Assembly: GCA_016716475.1 (NCBI GenBank)
Contig: JADJWG010000002.1
Span: 744,001 to 808,000 of the forward strand
Direction: 5' to 3'
DNA from: Phycisphaerales bacterium
GTDB lineage: Bacteria > Planctomycetota > Phycisphaerae > UBA1845 > Fen-1342
Length of the DNA stretch: 64,000 bases
Shown here piece after piece: positions 33,781 to 43,095 of the stretch (the stretch's first letter is position 1; the number at the start of each line of letters is the position of its first letter). Below the pieces are notes generated by a model that worked only from the letters and a program-made list of their open reading frames with translations, searched no databases and was not told the DNA's origin. Position numbers and translations under genes: made by a program.

Positions 33781-34526
33781 GCCACCGCTCCTGACTTCGC
33801 CGCACGGGCGCCACCGCGCGCCGCGAGGATCGCGGACACGAAGTAATCCTCCAGCGAGGCGTGTTTCGCCCGGAGTTCTTCAACGGCGCCGGACGCAATG
33901 ATGCGCCCCTCAAACAGGATCAGGATCCGGTGGCAAACGGCTTCGACTTCAGCCAACGTGTGGCTGGAGAAGAGGATCGCGCGGCCCGGCGCCAACCCTC
34001 GCAGTAACTCGCGCGTCTCGCGGACCTGCGTTGGATCGAGCCCCACAGTGGGTTCGTCAAGAATCAGCACCTTGGGATCATGCAGCAGGGCATCCGCAAG
34101 ACCGACCCGCTGGCGAAAGCCCTTGGAAAGCTGGCCGATTGGCCGGTGCTCCACCTCTCGCAACCAGCAGCGCTCGATGACCCGCTGGATCGCGACCTCC
34201 CGGGCCGGAGCTGCCATGCCGCGCAACTTGCCGCGGAAGTGCAGGTACTCGCGCACGCGCATCTCCGGGTAAAGCGGCACGGACTCGGGCAGGTAGCCCA
34301 CGGCACTGCGCACCGCCAGGGACTCCTGCACGACGTCGTGCCCGGCGACACGCGCGGCCCCCGAGGTCGGCGGCATGTAGCCCGCCAGGATTCGAATGGT
34401 CGTGGTCTTACCGGCTCCGTTCGGACCCAGAAAACCGAAGATCGTGCCCGCGGGTACATTGAACGAAATCCCGTTCACCGCACAGCGGTTGCCATACCAT
34501 TTCGCGAGGTTGCGAACTTCGATCAC
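33777..34526 (-). CDS. ABC transporter ATP-binding protein, GldA-like
   Basis: The 249-residue ATPase of the module. Walker A is GPNGAGKTTT (about 34-43), the signature is LSKGFRQRV, and Walker B is VLILDEPTVGLDP, with the switch His in FSSHTLAEVEAVC. The GTG start (34524-34526) is preceded by GGAGG about 9 bases upstream. It is the first gene of the operon, so the promoter should lie in 34527-34727. It powers the GldF-like permease on the cytoplasmic face. Confidence 0.95.
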   Translation of the reverse strand: MIEVRNLAKWYGNRCAVNGISFNVPAGTIFGFLGPNGAGKTTTIRILAGYMPPTSGAARVAGHDVVQESLAVRSAVGYLPESVPLYPEMRVREYLHFRGKLRGMAAPAREVAIQRVIERCWLREVEHRPIGQLSKGFRQRVGLADALLHDPKVLILDEPTVGLDPTQVRETRELLRGLAPGRAILFSSHTLAEVEAVCHRILILFEGRIIASGAVEELRAKHASLEDYFVSAILAARGGARAAKSGAVA

Positions 34527-34727
34527 CCGTCACTCCTCCCGCGGGGGCACGCGGCGCCCGCAACATGATTGGCAGGTGGTCCAGCACCTCCGCAGGCCGG
34601 CTTCATCCGCTGCGGGACAGCACCCGGGATGCCGGAGCAGGCCGGACTGCACTTCATCATCGCCCCGCCAGCCGGCCAGCGCGACGGATTCTACGTAGCA
34701 GGTTCCGGGAGTCAAGCCGCGCGGCAG

Positions 34728-36839
34728 CTACGTCAGCAGTGCCGCGAGCGCCGCGGGTGTCGTGACCGGCGGCGCGCAGGTGCCGCGGCGGCACACGTAG
34801 GCGGTCGGCTGCCCGTCCAGTGGCGGCCGATTTGCCAGCATGGGGAGGCGTGTGTTCGGCTGCGCCGGGTCGTGCCAGGCGAGCACGCGGTTGGGAAGGT
34901 AGCACGCATAGACGGTTCGGAGCAGGGCCTGAGTACGTTCATCCGCGCGGGGACCCACGACGGCAATTTCAACCGGTCCAGCCGTGGCGAATTCGACGCC
35001 GCACAGGAAACGCTCCGACGACCACGGGGATTGGCGCACCGCGCGTGCAAACGTGACCAGCATCTGTGCGGCGCACTTCTGCGCGGCGTGATCCCCGAGC
35101 AGCGCCCCCAGCCGCAGCAAGTTCAACAGATGCACCGAGTTGCCCGAAGGAACGGCTGCGTCACGCAAATCCTTGCTCCGCGCGATCAGTGCTTCATGAT
35201 CGTCGGCCGTGAAGAAAAAGCCGCCCTCCCGCGCGTCCCCGTAGTGCTGCTGCGTAGCGGTGTGCAGCGTAGCGGCCATGTCGAGCCAACGGGGTTCGAA
35301 GGTGGCCTCGTACAGTTCGAGCAAACCATCGATGAAGCAGGCATAATCGCTCAGGAAGGCCACCGGCAGCGTGCGGCCATCATGGTAAGAGCGGTGCAAG
35401 CGGCCAGCGCACCATTGATGTTGCAGAATGAAGTCGGCGGCGCGCGTGGCGGCCGCTACATAGCGGGGTTCGTCAAGCACGGTACCCGCCCGGGCCAGAG
35501 TTGCGATCATCTGGCCGTTCCACTCGCAGAGAATCTTCTCGTCGCGGGCCGGTGCCACGCGGCCAGCGCGCAAGGTGAGCAGTTGCCGGCGTGCCCGGCC
35601 GAGACGCTCGCACAGTTCGGCCTTGTCGACGGAGAGCATCTTGGAGCAGCAATCAACATCGCGCAAGGCGCGCAGCACGTTCTTGGGCACCTGGGGGTGG
35701 TGCGGGTCGCGCCAGTTGCCCGAGTCGCGCACATCGTAATGCGCGCAGAACAGAACACCGTCTTCCTCGCCCAGGGCCGCCAGGACCTCGGCTCGTGTCC
35801 AGACGTAGTAACGGCCTTCCTCGCCTTCACTGTCGGCGTCACGTGTGCTGTAAAATCCGCCCTCCGGCGCTGTCAGGTCGTCCAGCACGTAGTCGCAGAT
35901 CTCGCGCGCGATGCGGGCGTAGAGCGGTCTCGCGGTGTACTGGAACGCATCGAGATAGATACGGGTGACCAGCGCCTGGTCATAAAGCATCTTCTCAAAA
36001 TGCGGTACATGCCACTCGACGTCGGTGCTGTAGCGGTGGATACCCCCCCCGAGTTGATCGTAAATGCCGCCAGCGGCCATGTGGTCGAGCGTCAGTGTCA
36101 GCATGTGCAGGTAACGCGCCCGGGCCTTGTCTTCAGCCGGACGGCGGTGGGCGGCCCGCAACAGAACTTCGAGCGCCATGCTCGGCGGGAACTTGTTCGT
36201 CGTGCCGCTGAGCATCCCGCCGCTGACGGTGTCGAATCCACTCGCGAGCGTCTCCGCGGCCTCGTCCACGGTGGCAAGTGTAAGCGCGGCGCCCGGCACG
36301 CCGCCGGGCTGCAGCCCTTCGCGGACGACTTCCGTGAGCCGCTCCGCCTGGGTGACGATATCCGTCCGATGCTCACGCCAGGCCTTCGCGACCGCCTCAC
36401 ACAACTCCACGAACCCGGGCCGACCATAGCGCGCGCGCGGCGGAAAGTACGTTCCGGCAAAAAAGGGCTTCAGGTCCGGCGTGAGCCACACGCTCATCGG
36501 CCAGCCGCCCTGCCCCTGGTTGAGGGCGAGCGTGGCTTGCATGTAGATCTCGTCGAGATCGGGCCGCTCTTCGCGATCGACCTTGATATTGATGAAGTGA
36601 TCGTTGAGGATTGCGGCGATGGCGGGGTCTTCAAAGCTTTCGTGGGCCATCACGTGGCACCAGTGGCAGGCCGCATACCCGATGCTGAGGAAAATGGGCT
36701 TGTCACTCTTCCGGGCGGCAGCGAGCGCGGCCGGGCCCCATTCGTGCCAGGCAACCGGATTGTCGGCATGTTGGCGCAGGTAGGGGGAGGTCGCGGTACG
36801 TAGAAGATTGCCGGATGCGGTGGCGCTCGTCGACGTCAT
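34728..36839 (-). CDS. YyaL/spermatogenesis-associated 20-like protein (DUF255 thioredoxin plus (alpha/alpha)6 barrel)
   Basis: A 703-residue protein with an N-terminal thioredoxin-like DUF255 domain carrying C58-H-W-C61 (SIGYAACHWCHVMAHESF) and GQGGWPMSVWLTP. A long glycosidase-like alpha-barrel region follows (QLGGGIHRYSTD, WHVPHFEKMLYDQA, FLSDYACFIDGLLELYEA). The family is highly conserved from bacteria to man, but its biochemical role is uncertain. Start at ATG 36839, just before GNLLRTATSPYLRQHA, which is the family N-terminus. The preceding 63 in-frame codons are low-complexity and overlap a terminator, so they are excluded. Confidence 0.9.
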   Translation of the reverse strand: MTSTSATASGNLLRTATSPYLRQHADNPVAWHEWGPAALAAARKSDKPIFLSIGYAACHWCHVMAHESFEDPAIAAILNDHFINIKVDREERPDLDEIYMQATLALNQGQGGWPMSVWLTPDLKPFFAGTYFPPRARYGRPGFVELCEAVAKAWREHRTDIVTQAERLTEVVREGLQPGGVPGAALTLATVDEAAETLASGFDTVSGGMLSGTTNKFPPSMALEVLLRAAHRRPAEDKARARYLHMLTLTLDHMAAGGIYDQLGGGIHRYSTDVEWHVPHFEKMLYDQALVTRIYLDAFQYTARPLYARIAREICDYVLDDLTAPEGGFYSTRDADSEGEEGRYYVWTRAEVLAALGEEDGVLFCAHYDVRDSGNWRDPHHPQVPKNVLRALRDVDCCSKMLSVDKAELCERLGRARRQLLTLRAGRVAPARDEKILCEWNGQMIATLARAGTVLDEPRYVAAATRAADFILQHQWCAGRLHRSYHDGRTLPVAFLSDYACFIDGLLELYEATFEPRWLDMAATLHTATQQHYGDAREGGFFFTADDHEALIARSKDLRDAAVPSGNSVHLLNLLRLGALLGDHAAQKCAAQMLVTFARAVRQSPWSSERFLCGVEFATAGPVEIAVVGPRADERTQALLRTVYACYLPNRVLAWHDPAQPNTRLPMLANRPPLDGQPTAYVCRRGTCAPPVTTPAALAALLT

Positions 36840-37034
36840 GGCGGTGCTTATCGCTCCATCGAAACTGCAGGGCCGCGCCACGGATAGTGCGCTGCGCGAC
36901 TGCGCTGCGGATGCGGCGTCCTGCCGCCGCTGCGCCTTCGACCCTCTGAACGGGTGATTGTTTGCGCGCCGAGGGCCGAATTCAAACCGGCCCACAGAAC
37001 AATGTGCGGCACGCAGGGCATTGCGCATGCAATA

Positions 37035-37061
37035 CGCCCCGACGGGGAGACCATCGGGGCG
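37035..37061 (-). terminator. Hairpin terminator of the PEP-CTERM-like gene
   Basis: A perfect 8-bp stem (CGCCCCGA at 37035-37042 with TCGGGGCG at 37054-37061) and an 11-base loop, 38 bases after the stop codon. The T-tract is weak on the minus strand. Confidence 0.5.
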
Positions 37062-37098
37062 CTAATGAATATCAACAGATTGCCGGACGAGAGTGCGG

Positions 37099-37968
37099 CT
37101 AGACGGCGCGGCGCTTCAGCGCACCAACCAACCCCAGCCCGAGCAAACCAAGCAGGGCGGCGCCGGGCGCCGGCACAATCTCGAAATTGTAGGTGGAGAT
37201 GTTCTGGCCGAAGCCGATGGTTACATTGTCGACCGCACCACGGAAGTTCCCCGTCCAACCGGACCCCACACCCGCACTGATCCCCATGACGTGGAAGTTC
37301 CCATGGGTGCTGATCCAGTTGCTCAGCCGGATGTTCTCCGTGTAATACTGCCCGCCGTTGGGCAGCGTGTTTGTCGACCACATACGGTAATTGCCACCGA
37401 GGACGTCGTCCGTGATCCACGTATCCGTGGGTACACTGGCGGCGAAACCGTTGTAAACGCGCTCGAAGACGACGTAGCCCTGGTTGCCGGTGGACGAGTC
37501 CCACAGGTAAAGCCGTAGCACGGGATGCAGATGTCCGGCCACACTCGAAGCCCCATCACGATACCAGTCGTAGCTGAGGGCGCTGAGGTTCCCCAGCAGA
37601 CCGAGACTGTTCGCGGTGTTCAATGCGGCCGAGCGATTGCCGGTGAGGCCATTGATGGTCGGGTTCAGATAGTACTCGACGTCGGCCTTACCGGAGTTTG
37701 TGCTTGTGTCAAAGAACGCAGACGCATTACCCGACCTCGGCAGGTTGTTGCGAATGCCGACCACCGTCGAATCGGTCCGAACATTGTTGTAGGACCAGCC
37801 CGTCGATCCGAGGCCGGTTCCACGACTCGTAGTTGCGAACGGGGCACCGTAGCCGCTAAAGCTGTCGCCGGCACCGGCGTTGTTCGCATACACCACGCCG
37901 GCCTGGGCCGCGGTGCCGAGCGCTCCAACCAGCACCATTCCGAGCGCAAACCCTCTCATACCACCCAT
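37099..37968 (-). CDS. Secreted surface protein with PEP-CTERM-like sorting signal
   Basis: A 289-residue exported protein. The signal peptide (GFALGMVLVGALGTAAQA) is followed by a beta-rich, Gly/Ser/Asn/Thr-rich domain (GDSFSGYGAPFATTSRG, AVDNVTIGFGQN). The C-terminus has the tripartite PEP-CTERM form: VPAPG, a hydrophobic helix (AALLGLLGLGLVGAL) and the basic tail KRRAV. Such tails are cut by an exosortase and usually mark proteins for the cell surface or exopolysaccharide. The ATG at 37968 is chosen because GGAGG lies 8 bases upstream; an ATG 15 bases earlier is part of that site. No exosortase gene is in the window. Confidence 0.8.
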   Translation of the reverse strand: MGGMRGFALGMVLVGALGTAAQAGVVYANNAGAGDSFSGYGAPFATTSRGTGLGSTGWSYNNVRTDSTVVGIRNNLPRSGNASAFFDTSTNSGKADVEYYLNPTINGLTGNRSAALNTANSLGLLGNLSALSYDWYRDGASSVAGHLHPVLRLYLWDSSTGNQGYVVFERVYNGFAASVPTDTWITDDVLGGNYRMWSTNTLPNGGQYYTENIRLSNWISTHGNFHVMGISAGVGSGWTGNFRGAVDNVTIGFGQNISTYNFEIVPAPGAALLGLLGLGLVGALKRRAV

Positions 37969-38275
37969 TAACCTGACCTCCATTCGGTTTCCTGTGACCG
38001 TCCGGCAGGAGTCACTCCCTGCGACCCGCACCGGTACCGATCTCTATTTTCGGGGAAATGCACCCACCGTTCGGCGCCTTCACCCTCTCCACCGGGAGCG
38101 TAACCGAATGAAACCCGTTTGATCAAGTAGGCCAGGGGGTTGGGACGAATTTTCTTTCGCGGGGATGTACATTCCCACAGACTTGCGGTCGGGCGACAGG
38201 GGCCACAAAATGCACATGTGTATCCGAATTTCCGGTGCGCCACTGTGCCGGTTCGCGCTGTAAGGAGAGGTACTC
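37969..38275. other. Divergent intergenic region between PEP-CTERM-like and peptidase genes
   Basis: A 307-base gap without a gene. It holds ribosome-binding sites at both ends (GGAGG for the minus gene; AAGGAGAGG before 38276). A weak minus-strand promoter TTGATC-17-TTACGC is possible near 38100-38125, but the match is poor. Confidence 0.4.
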
Positions 38276-39613
38276 ATGCTGAATCGCTTCAGTCTCGCTG
38301 TTGCGACCCTGTTGATCGCTGTCGCGGTCGCCATGGCCCAAGCCCCCGAACCCCGCGGCCGCGTGGTCGTCATCGTCGACAACTCCGCGTATCCGGAATT
38401 GAAGGAGGGGCTTGATAAGTACGCTGCCCACGTGTTGGCGAGCCACCGCATCGTGGTCGAGCCCCGGCCGGACGACTACTACGAAATGCAGCCCCCCGCA
38501 ATTCGCGACCGCTTGCGGAGCGAGTACCAGCAGCGGCGCCTGCCGCGGCTGGTGGGCGCCATCATGGTGGGCCCGATCCCGCACGCCTGCCGGAGTCACG
38601 ATCCCAAGCAGATCATGGTCCCTTTGCCGCTTTACTACGAGGACTTCGATGCGGTGTACGAGGACCGCAACGGCGACGGCGTGTACAGCGATGACGAGAT
38701 CACGAACGACCGGGTCCACAACCCGACCGAAATCTGGACGGCCTGGTGGGTGCCACCGGCACTGGAGCGCGAAGCGCAAGTCCGCCTGCTGAAGGGCTTT
38801 CTCGACAAGCTCGACCGCTATTACCGGGATGAAATCACCGGTCGCGACCAGATGCTCTGGACGGCCGGCAATGTCGTGAAAGTTGAGGACGTCGAGGGCT
38901 GGTCCGTGCTGCTGAAGGACACGATGAAACCGCTGGACCAGCAGCTCCGTACGTGGGCCAAGATCGGCCAGGACACGGGCACCTTCCGCCCGTTCAAAAT
39001 GAAGGACGAACACGGCCCCACGGACTTTGTGAAGGCCTTCACACTTCAGCCGTGGCAGCATGCACACATCATCGCCCACGGGAATCAGCGCGGCTGGTAT
39101 TGGGACAATACCGGTGTCTGCGTGGCGCGCGCCGCCGGTGACAAGCCCGAGTGGAGTCTGCTGATGGACGTGAGCACGTTCGGCGGTACGGCGGCGAACA
39201 TCGTGACGACGTCGGGCTGCAGCAATGGCAACTTCCGTGGGGATTACGTCGGCGAGCACTATGATCGGGCGCTGGCGAATATCCTGTTGTTCTCACCGGA
39301 GACGATCACCATTGCGTACTACGGCGCAGCTTCACCGCAATCCACCAGCGGTTTTGCATCCTATTGCACGGAATTGATTGAGTCGCTACGCGCCGACGGT
39401 GACAGCTACCTTGCCGAGGGCTACTTCAAGAAACGCAACCACGACTATTCCTGGGGGACGCAGCACTTCTTCTTCCGCGGGGGCGATGAGAAGATCCTGT
39501 CCGGCGATCCGTTCGCGCGCTACCGCGATTCGAAGCCCTGGCCGGCGGACAAGCTGAAGGAGATCGAGGACAAGATCGCGGCGGCCAAGTGGATCATCAC
39601 GCCGGAATGGTAG
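38276..39613 (+). CDS. Secreted gingipain-like (peptidase C25, clan CD) cysteine peptidase
   Basis: A 445-residue exported protein with a cleavable signal peptide (ATLLIAVAVAMAQA). The mature protein begins GRVVVIVDNSAYPELKEGL, a caspase-like first strand. The putative catalytic His268 is in HIIAHGNQRGW and the putative Cys315 in TTSGCSNGNFRGD, about 47 residues later. The Cys motif closely resembles the gingipain VACVNGDF pattern, and a later GDEKILSGDP resembles the C25 GDPSL segment. No long prodomain or C-terminal adhesion domain is present, unlike classic gingipains. GTAAGGAGAGG precedes the ATG. Membership of clan CD is inferred from motifs; specificity is unknown. Confidence 0.65.
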   Translation: MLNRFSLAVATLLIAVAVAMAQAPEPRGRVVVIVDNSAYPELKEGLDKYAAHVLASHRIVVEPRPDDYYEMQPPAIRDRLRSEYQQRRLPRLVGAIMVGPIPHACRSHDPKQIMVPLPLYYEDFDAVYEDRNGDGVYSDDEITNDRVHNPTEIWTAWWVPPALEREAQVRLLKGFLDKLDRYYRDEITGRDQMLWTAGNVVKVEDVEGWSVLLKDTMKPLDQQLRTWAKIGQDTGTFRPFKMKDEHGPTDFVKAFTLQPWQHAHIIAHGNQRGWYWDNTGVCVARAAGDKPEWSLLMDVSTFGGTAANIVTTSGCSNGNFRGDYVGEHYDRALANILLFSPETITIAYYGAASPQSTSGFASYCTELIESLRADGDSYLAEGYFKKRNHDYSWGTQHFFFRGGDEKILSGDPFARYRDSKPWPADKLKEIEDKIAAAKWIITPEW

Positions 39614-39797
39614 GCGAATCGGTTAGCCGACCGCGGCTATGCGGAACAGGGATGATGGAGGGCGGCGTACGGCACGACTCTGGGCGGGTGCGATCTGAAT
39701 CGGGGGGGAATCGGGGGAATCAGCGCCGCACCGTATGCGGTTGCCACGCGGCATGCGTTGCCGACACGAAGGCCACAGGGCCCAGGGGAGTCGTGCA

Positions 39798-40466
39798 TCA
39801 GCCCCCGACGATCAGGCGAAACACAAAGACGTACGCATTGCTGAACGGCTCGTCGCGAAAGAAGCTCGTGGGGGCGTCCGGCACACCCACGAACGGCCGC
39901 AGAATCCAACCCATCTGGATACCGACGAAGGCGTAGAGTGCGAGCCAGGAAGCCAGGGCGACGCGGTGAAGCGCGTTGCGGCGAATCAGCTCGCCGTAGT
40001 AGCGGCGGATGACGACCTGCCCGCCGAGCGTGGCAAGCGTGAAGATGCCGGTGTTGAACAACAGAGCGCTGCGATAACTGGTTTCGCACCAGTACCAGAA
40101 GTGTGTCAAGGGTGCGAGGCCGGCCAGCGTGATGCCAAGTGCGGCCTGGCCGGCGAGGATCGCCTGCACCGCGGGACGCAGGTCATCGCGCAGACCGAGG
40201 ACGGTGTTGATGGCGAAGAACGCGGGCAGGCAGAGTGCGGTCGTCGCCAGCAGCAGCAGCGGGACCTTGGTCGCCGAATACAGGACCTGCAACCAGCGCT
40301 CCGGTGGATCGAGCGTGAAAGTGCCCATCGCAGCACCGTAGAAGGCGCCGAAAGCCAGGATCATGAGCACGAGCCACCGACCGCGGCGCTCATGGGGACG
40401 GGCCACATGGAAGGGGCCCGCCCCCCGCAGCAGTTGGTCCGTAAGCAGCAGTCCGGTCTGAAACAT
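39798..40466 (-). CDS. Multi-pass membrane protein of unknown function (paralogue B)
   Basis: A 222-residue protein with about five or six hydrophobic segments. I do not recognise a named family. The C-terminal motif YAFVGIQMGWILRPFVGVPDAP closely matches the end of the adjacent upstream gene (YGLVGAQMGWLLRPFIGHPDLP), so the two are tandem paralogues. It begins six bases after the end of the extended upstream gene and is probably cotranscribed with it. Similar small integral proteins occur in planctomycetes without an assigned role. Confidence 0.7.
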   Translation of the reverse strand: MFQTGLLLTDQLLRGAGPFHVARPHERRGRWLVLMILAFGAFYGAAMGTFTLDPPERWLQVLYSATKVPLLLLATTALCLPAFFAINTVLGLRDDLRPAVQAILAGQAALGITLAGLAPLTHFWYWCETSYRSALLFNTGIFTLATLGGQVVIRRYYGELIRRNALHRVALASWLALYAFVGIQMGWILRPFVGVPDAPTSFFRDEPFSNAYVFVFRLIVGG

Positions 40467-40472
40467 GCCGTC

Positions 40473-41240
40473 TTACTCGATGAGCTTCTGCAGGGCGGAG
40501 TACAGGCCCTGGAAGAAGTTGCCGCTGCGCGGGCGAAACCACATGAAGGGCAGGTCGGGATGGCCGATGAAGGGACGCAGCAACCAGCCCATCTGCGCCC
40601 CGACCAGGCCGTAGATGATGACCCAAAGCTAAAAGACAAAGCGCGCCTGGCCGACGGCTTCGTCCATATGTACCGGGGGAGTGTCTTTCATGGAGGTAGG
40701 TTCCCGCGCCGGGGACTCTGCCGGGGTGTCTTTCATCTGTCGAAGTGCGGCACTGCGGAGCACGTTGAGCGGGAAGCCGAGCGCGACGGCGCCGGCCAGA
40801 CCGAGCAGAATCACGTTCAGCAGGACCATGAAGTGATAGCTTTCAGTGCTGAAAGTGAAAAAGCCCAGAATGGGGCCGAAGGATGCCGCCACGGCGAGGT
40901 TCACGACGATGGCACCGACGAGCAGGCGCAGGGTCGTGGGCAGTGTCAACCGGCAGCCGACGAGGGCGTTGAATACGTAAAGGGAGGGGAAGGTCACCAC
41001 CAGCGTGAGCAGAAACAGGGCGGGCAACTTCAGCATGCTGGCAAGCAACTGCCAGTAGTTCGCGGGGTCGCGGCTGAAGATGGCGTACCAACCCATGAAG
41101 AAGCCGTACCCGGCGCCTAGGATTACGGCGAGAAACACGAAGAGCCGCAAGGACAGGCGCAGTCGTCCCTGAACGAGATCCTCCGCCTGGGTTGCCCGTC
41201 CGCGCAGCAGATCATCCAGTTCGCGCAGACAGGAGAGCAT
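40473..41240 (-). pseudogene. Multi-pass membrane protein (paralogue A) interrupted by an in-frame TAG
   Basis: A 256-codon gene, counting through an amber TAG (40629-40631) after residue 203. Up to the stop it has an N-terminal leader (MLSCLRELDDLLRGR) and about five hydrophobic segments. Past the stop, the same frame continues with LWVIIYGLVGAQMGWLLRPF and ends at a natural TAA (40473-40475). The alignment with paralogue B is gap-free across the stop: RFVF-stop-LWVIIYGLVGAQMGW against RVALASWLALYAFVGIQMGW. The simplest reading is a nonsense mutation or base error; suppression is also possible. A duplicated MKDTP segment precedes the stop. AGGAG lies before the ATG. Confidence 0.7.
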
Positions 41241-41595
41241 GGTGGCTCCTCGGTGTGTTTGTGTCGGTCACGGTACCTGCCGGGATGAATTGCTATCCTG
41301 ATGCGCGCAGCATATCCCGTCGGAACGGGTGGTCTCAAGGGCAGGCGCGGCTCTCAAACCGGAAACAAGCACAAGTCCCCCGCGCCACTTCGTTGCAAGA
41401 TCGAGAGAGGGGCCATGTTCAGCAGATTCTCGACCCTTCCCAATCCCTCCCGGCGAGCGAGGGGAGATGCCGGGATAGCTTCAGTACAGTTCGCAGTGCG
41501 CCAACTTCGGCCGTGATCAGCCCATCACGCGCGCAGGTTTCGGCTGACCACCACGGCTCGTGACCACGGCCCGGTGGCGGGAAGTCCAGTGAGCA
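41241..41595. other. Intergenic region between gltD end and membrane paralogue A
   Basis: A 355-base gap. A 7-bp hairpin (TCCCGGC at 41448-41454 with GCCGGGA at 41469-41475) lies 121-148 bases past the gltD stop and may end or stabilise the transcript; it has no U-tract. A 33-codon + strand frame from 41415 is noted but not called. Confidence 0.4.
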
Positions 41596-43095
41596 TCAAG
41601 CTCTGCGGTGGGCGGATTGCAGCCACCTCTCTACTCCCACTGCCACAGTGCGGCCCGCGTGGATAGCTTGTACGACAAGCGACGCCCCGAGTACGCAGTC
41701 GCCCGCGGCGAAAATGCCGGGCGCACTGGTCTGTCCGGTGGCGTCGGTCTCGAGCCGGCCCCGTGCATCGCGGGCGAGATCCCACTCGGCGACGGGGCCA
41801 CCCGGTTCGGGGTGCTTGAAGCCACACGCGAGCAACACGAGGTCTACGGGCCAGATTTCGTCGGTGTTGGGGACGAGGCGCATCTGGCGCGCGCCGTTCT
41901 TGGGGTGGCCGTGGGCTTGGCCGGCGTGGGAACCTTCCAGTGGCTCATCCGCGCTTCCCGGGGTGCGCCACTCTGTCTGTGTGACGCGGAGGGCGGTGAC
42001 CCAATCGTGCTTGAGAATGAACCCAGTCGTGTTCACGCTCCAGCGCCGCTCGCAACCCTCCTCGTGCGAGCTTGAAGTCTGCAAGGTGGGCGGCCAGGCC
42101 GGCCAAACCACTAGCGGATTACACGCGTCGGGCGGCTCCTCGTGGTAGTTGAGTTGCAGTACGCGCTGAGCACCCTGGCGAATCGCCGTCCCCACGCAGT
42201 CGCTACCGGTGTCGCCGCCGCCAATGACGGCGACAATCTTGCCGCGGGCATCGATGCGAGTTTCGGGATCGAGTGTCGCACCCGCATTTTCACGATTCTG
42301 TTGCGCCAGGTATTCCATGGCGAAGTGCACGTTGCGCGCGTGCTCGCGGCCGGGGGCGTCGAGATCGCGTGGCACGCTGGCACCAATCGCCAGCACAACC
42401 GCGTCAAACATCCGCCGGACATAGGCAGCCGAAAGGTCTCGGCCGATCATCGCACCGGTTTGGAACTCGATCCCTTCGGCGACGAGCTGCGCGAGGCGGC
42501 GGTCGATCGCGAGTTTGTCGAGCTTGAAGTCGGGGATGCCGTAACGCAGCAGACCGCCGATCCGATCGGACTGCTCGAAGACCACGACGGAATGTCCGGC
42601 ACGACGGAGTTGCTGCGCGGCTGCGAGTCCCGCTGGTCCGGAACCGACGATGGCGACGCGTTGGCCGGTCTCACTCAAGGGCGGTTGGGGTACGATCCAG
42701 CCCTCCGCCCAGGCACGCTCGACGATTGCGTTCTCGATGTTCTTGATGGTGACCGCGTCGTCATTGATCGCCAGTGTACACGCCGGTTCGCAGGGCGCCG
42801 GGCACGTGCGGCCGGTGAATTCCGGAAAGTTGTTGGTCGAGTGCAGATTCTCGCTGGCCTCGCGCCAGCGGCCGAGGCGCACCAACTCGTTGAACTCAGG
42901 GATACGGTTCTGGACGGGGCAACCGTACGCATGGCAGAACGGAATGCCGCAATCCATGCAGCGGCGGGCCTGCTCCTGCGCCTGGGTGCCAAGAATCGGC
43001 AGCTCGACCTCGTGATAATCGCGGATGCGGTCCGGGGCCGGGCGATAGGGCGCCGCCGACCGTCGCACTTCCAGAAAGCCGGTCGGTTCAGCCAC
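41596..43095 (-). CDS. gltD: Glutamate synthase small (beta) subunit
   Basis: The 499-residue NADPH-dependent subunit that feeds electrons to GltB for glutamate synthesis. The N-terminal Fe-S cysteine clusters are CMDCGIPFCHAYGCP and CPAPCEPAC. The FAD-binding Rossmann motif is VAIVGSGPAGLAAAQQL, and the NAD(P)H-binding motif is VAVIGGGDTGSD. The GTG start at 43095 overlaps gltB by 8 bases, with GGAGGTG inside the gltB end, so the two are translationally coupled. The open frame upstream is antisense-like and not coding. Confidence 0.96.
   Translation of the reverse strand: MAEPTGFLEVRRSAAPYRPAPDRIRDYHEVELPILGTQAQEQARRCMDCGIPFCHAYGCPVQNRIPEFNELVRLGRWREASENLHSTNNFPEFTGRTCPAPCEPACTLAINDDAVTIKNIENAIVERAWAEGWIVPQPPLSETGQRVAIVGSGPAGLAAAQQLRRAGHSVVVFEQSDRIGGLLRYGIPDFKLDKLAIDRRLAQLVAEGIEFQTGAMIGRDLSAAYVRRMFDAVVLAIGASVPRDLDAPGREHARNVHFAMEYLAQQNRENAGATLDPETRIDARGKIVAVIGGGDTGSDCVGTAIRQGAQRVLQLNYHEEPPDACNPLVVWPAWPPTLQTSSSHEEGCERRWSVNTTGFILKHDWVTALRVTQTEWRTPGSADEPLEGSHAGQAHGHPKNGARQMRLVPNTDEIWPVDLVLLACGFKHPEPGGPVAEWDLARDARGRLETDATGQTSAPGIFAAGDCVLGASLVVQAIHAGRTVAVGVERWLQSAHRRA

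Noticed and set aside
34569..36803. A 744-codon + strand open frame opposite the YyaL-like gene
   Set aside because: Low-complexity shadow of a conserved gene; no recognisable domain.
41415..41516. A 33-codon + strand frame MFSRFSTLPNPSRRARG with a faint TadE-like look
   Set aside because: It is too short, lacks the hydrophobic helix and ends abruptly. A degraded remnant is possible but cannot be supported.
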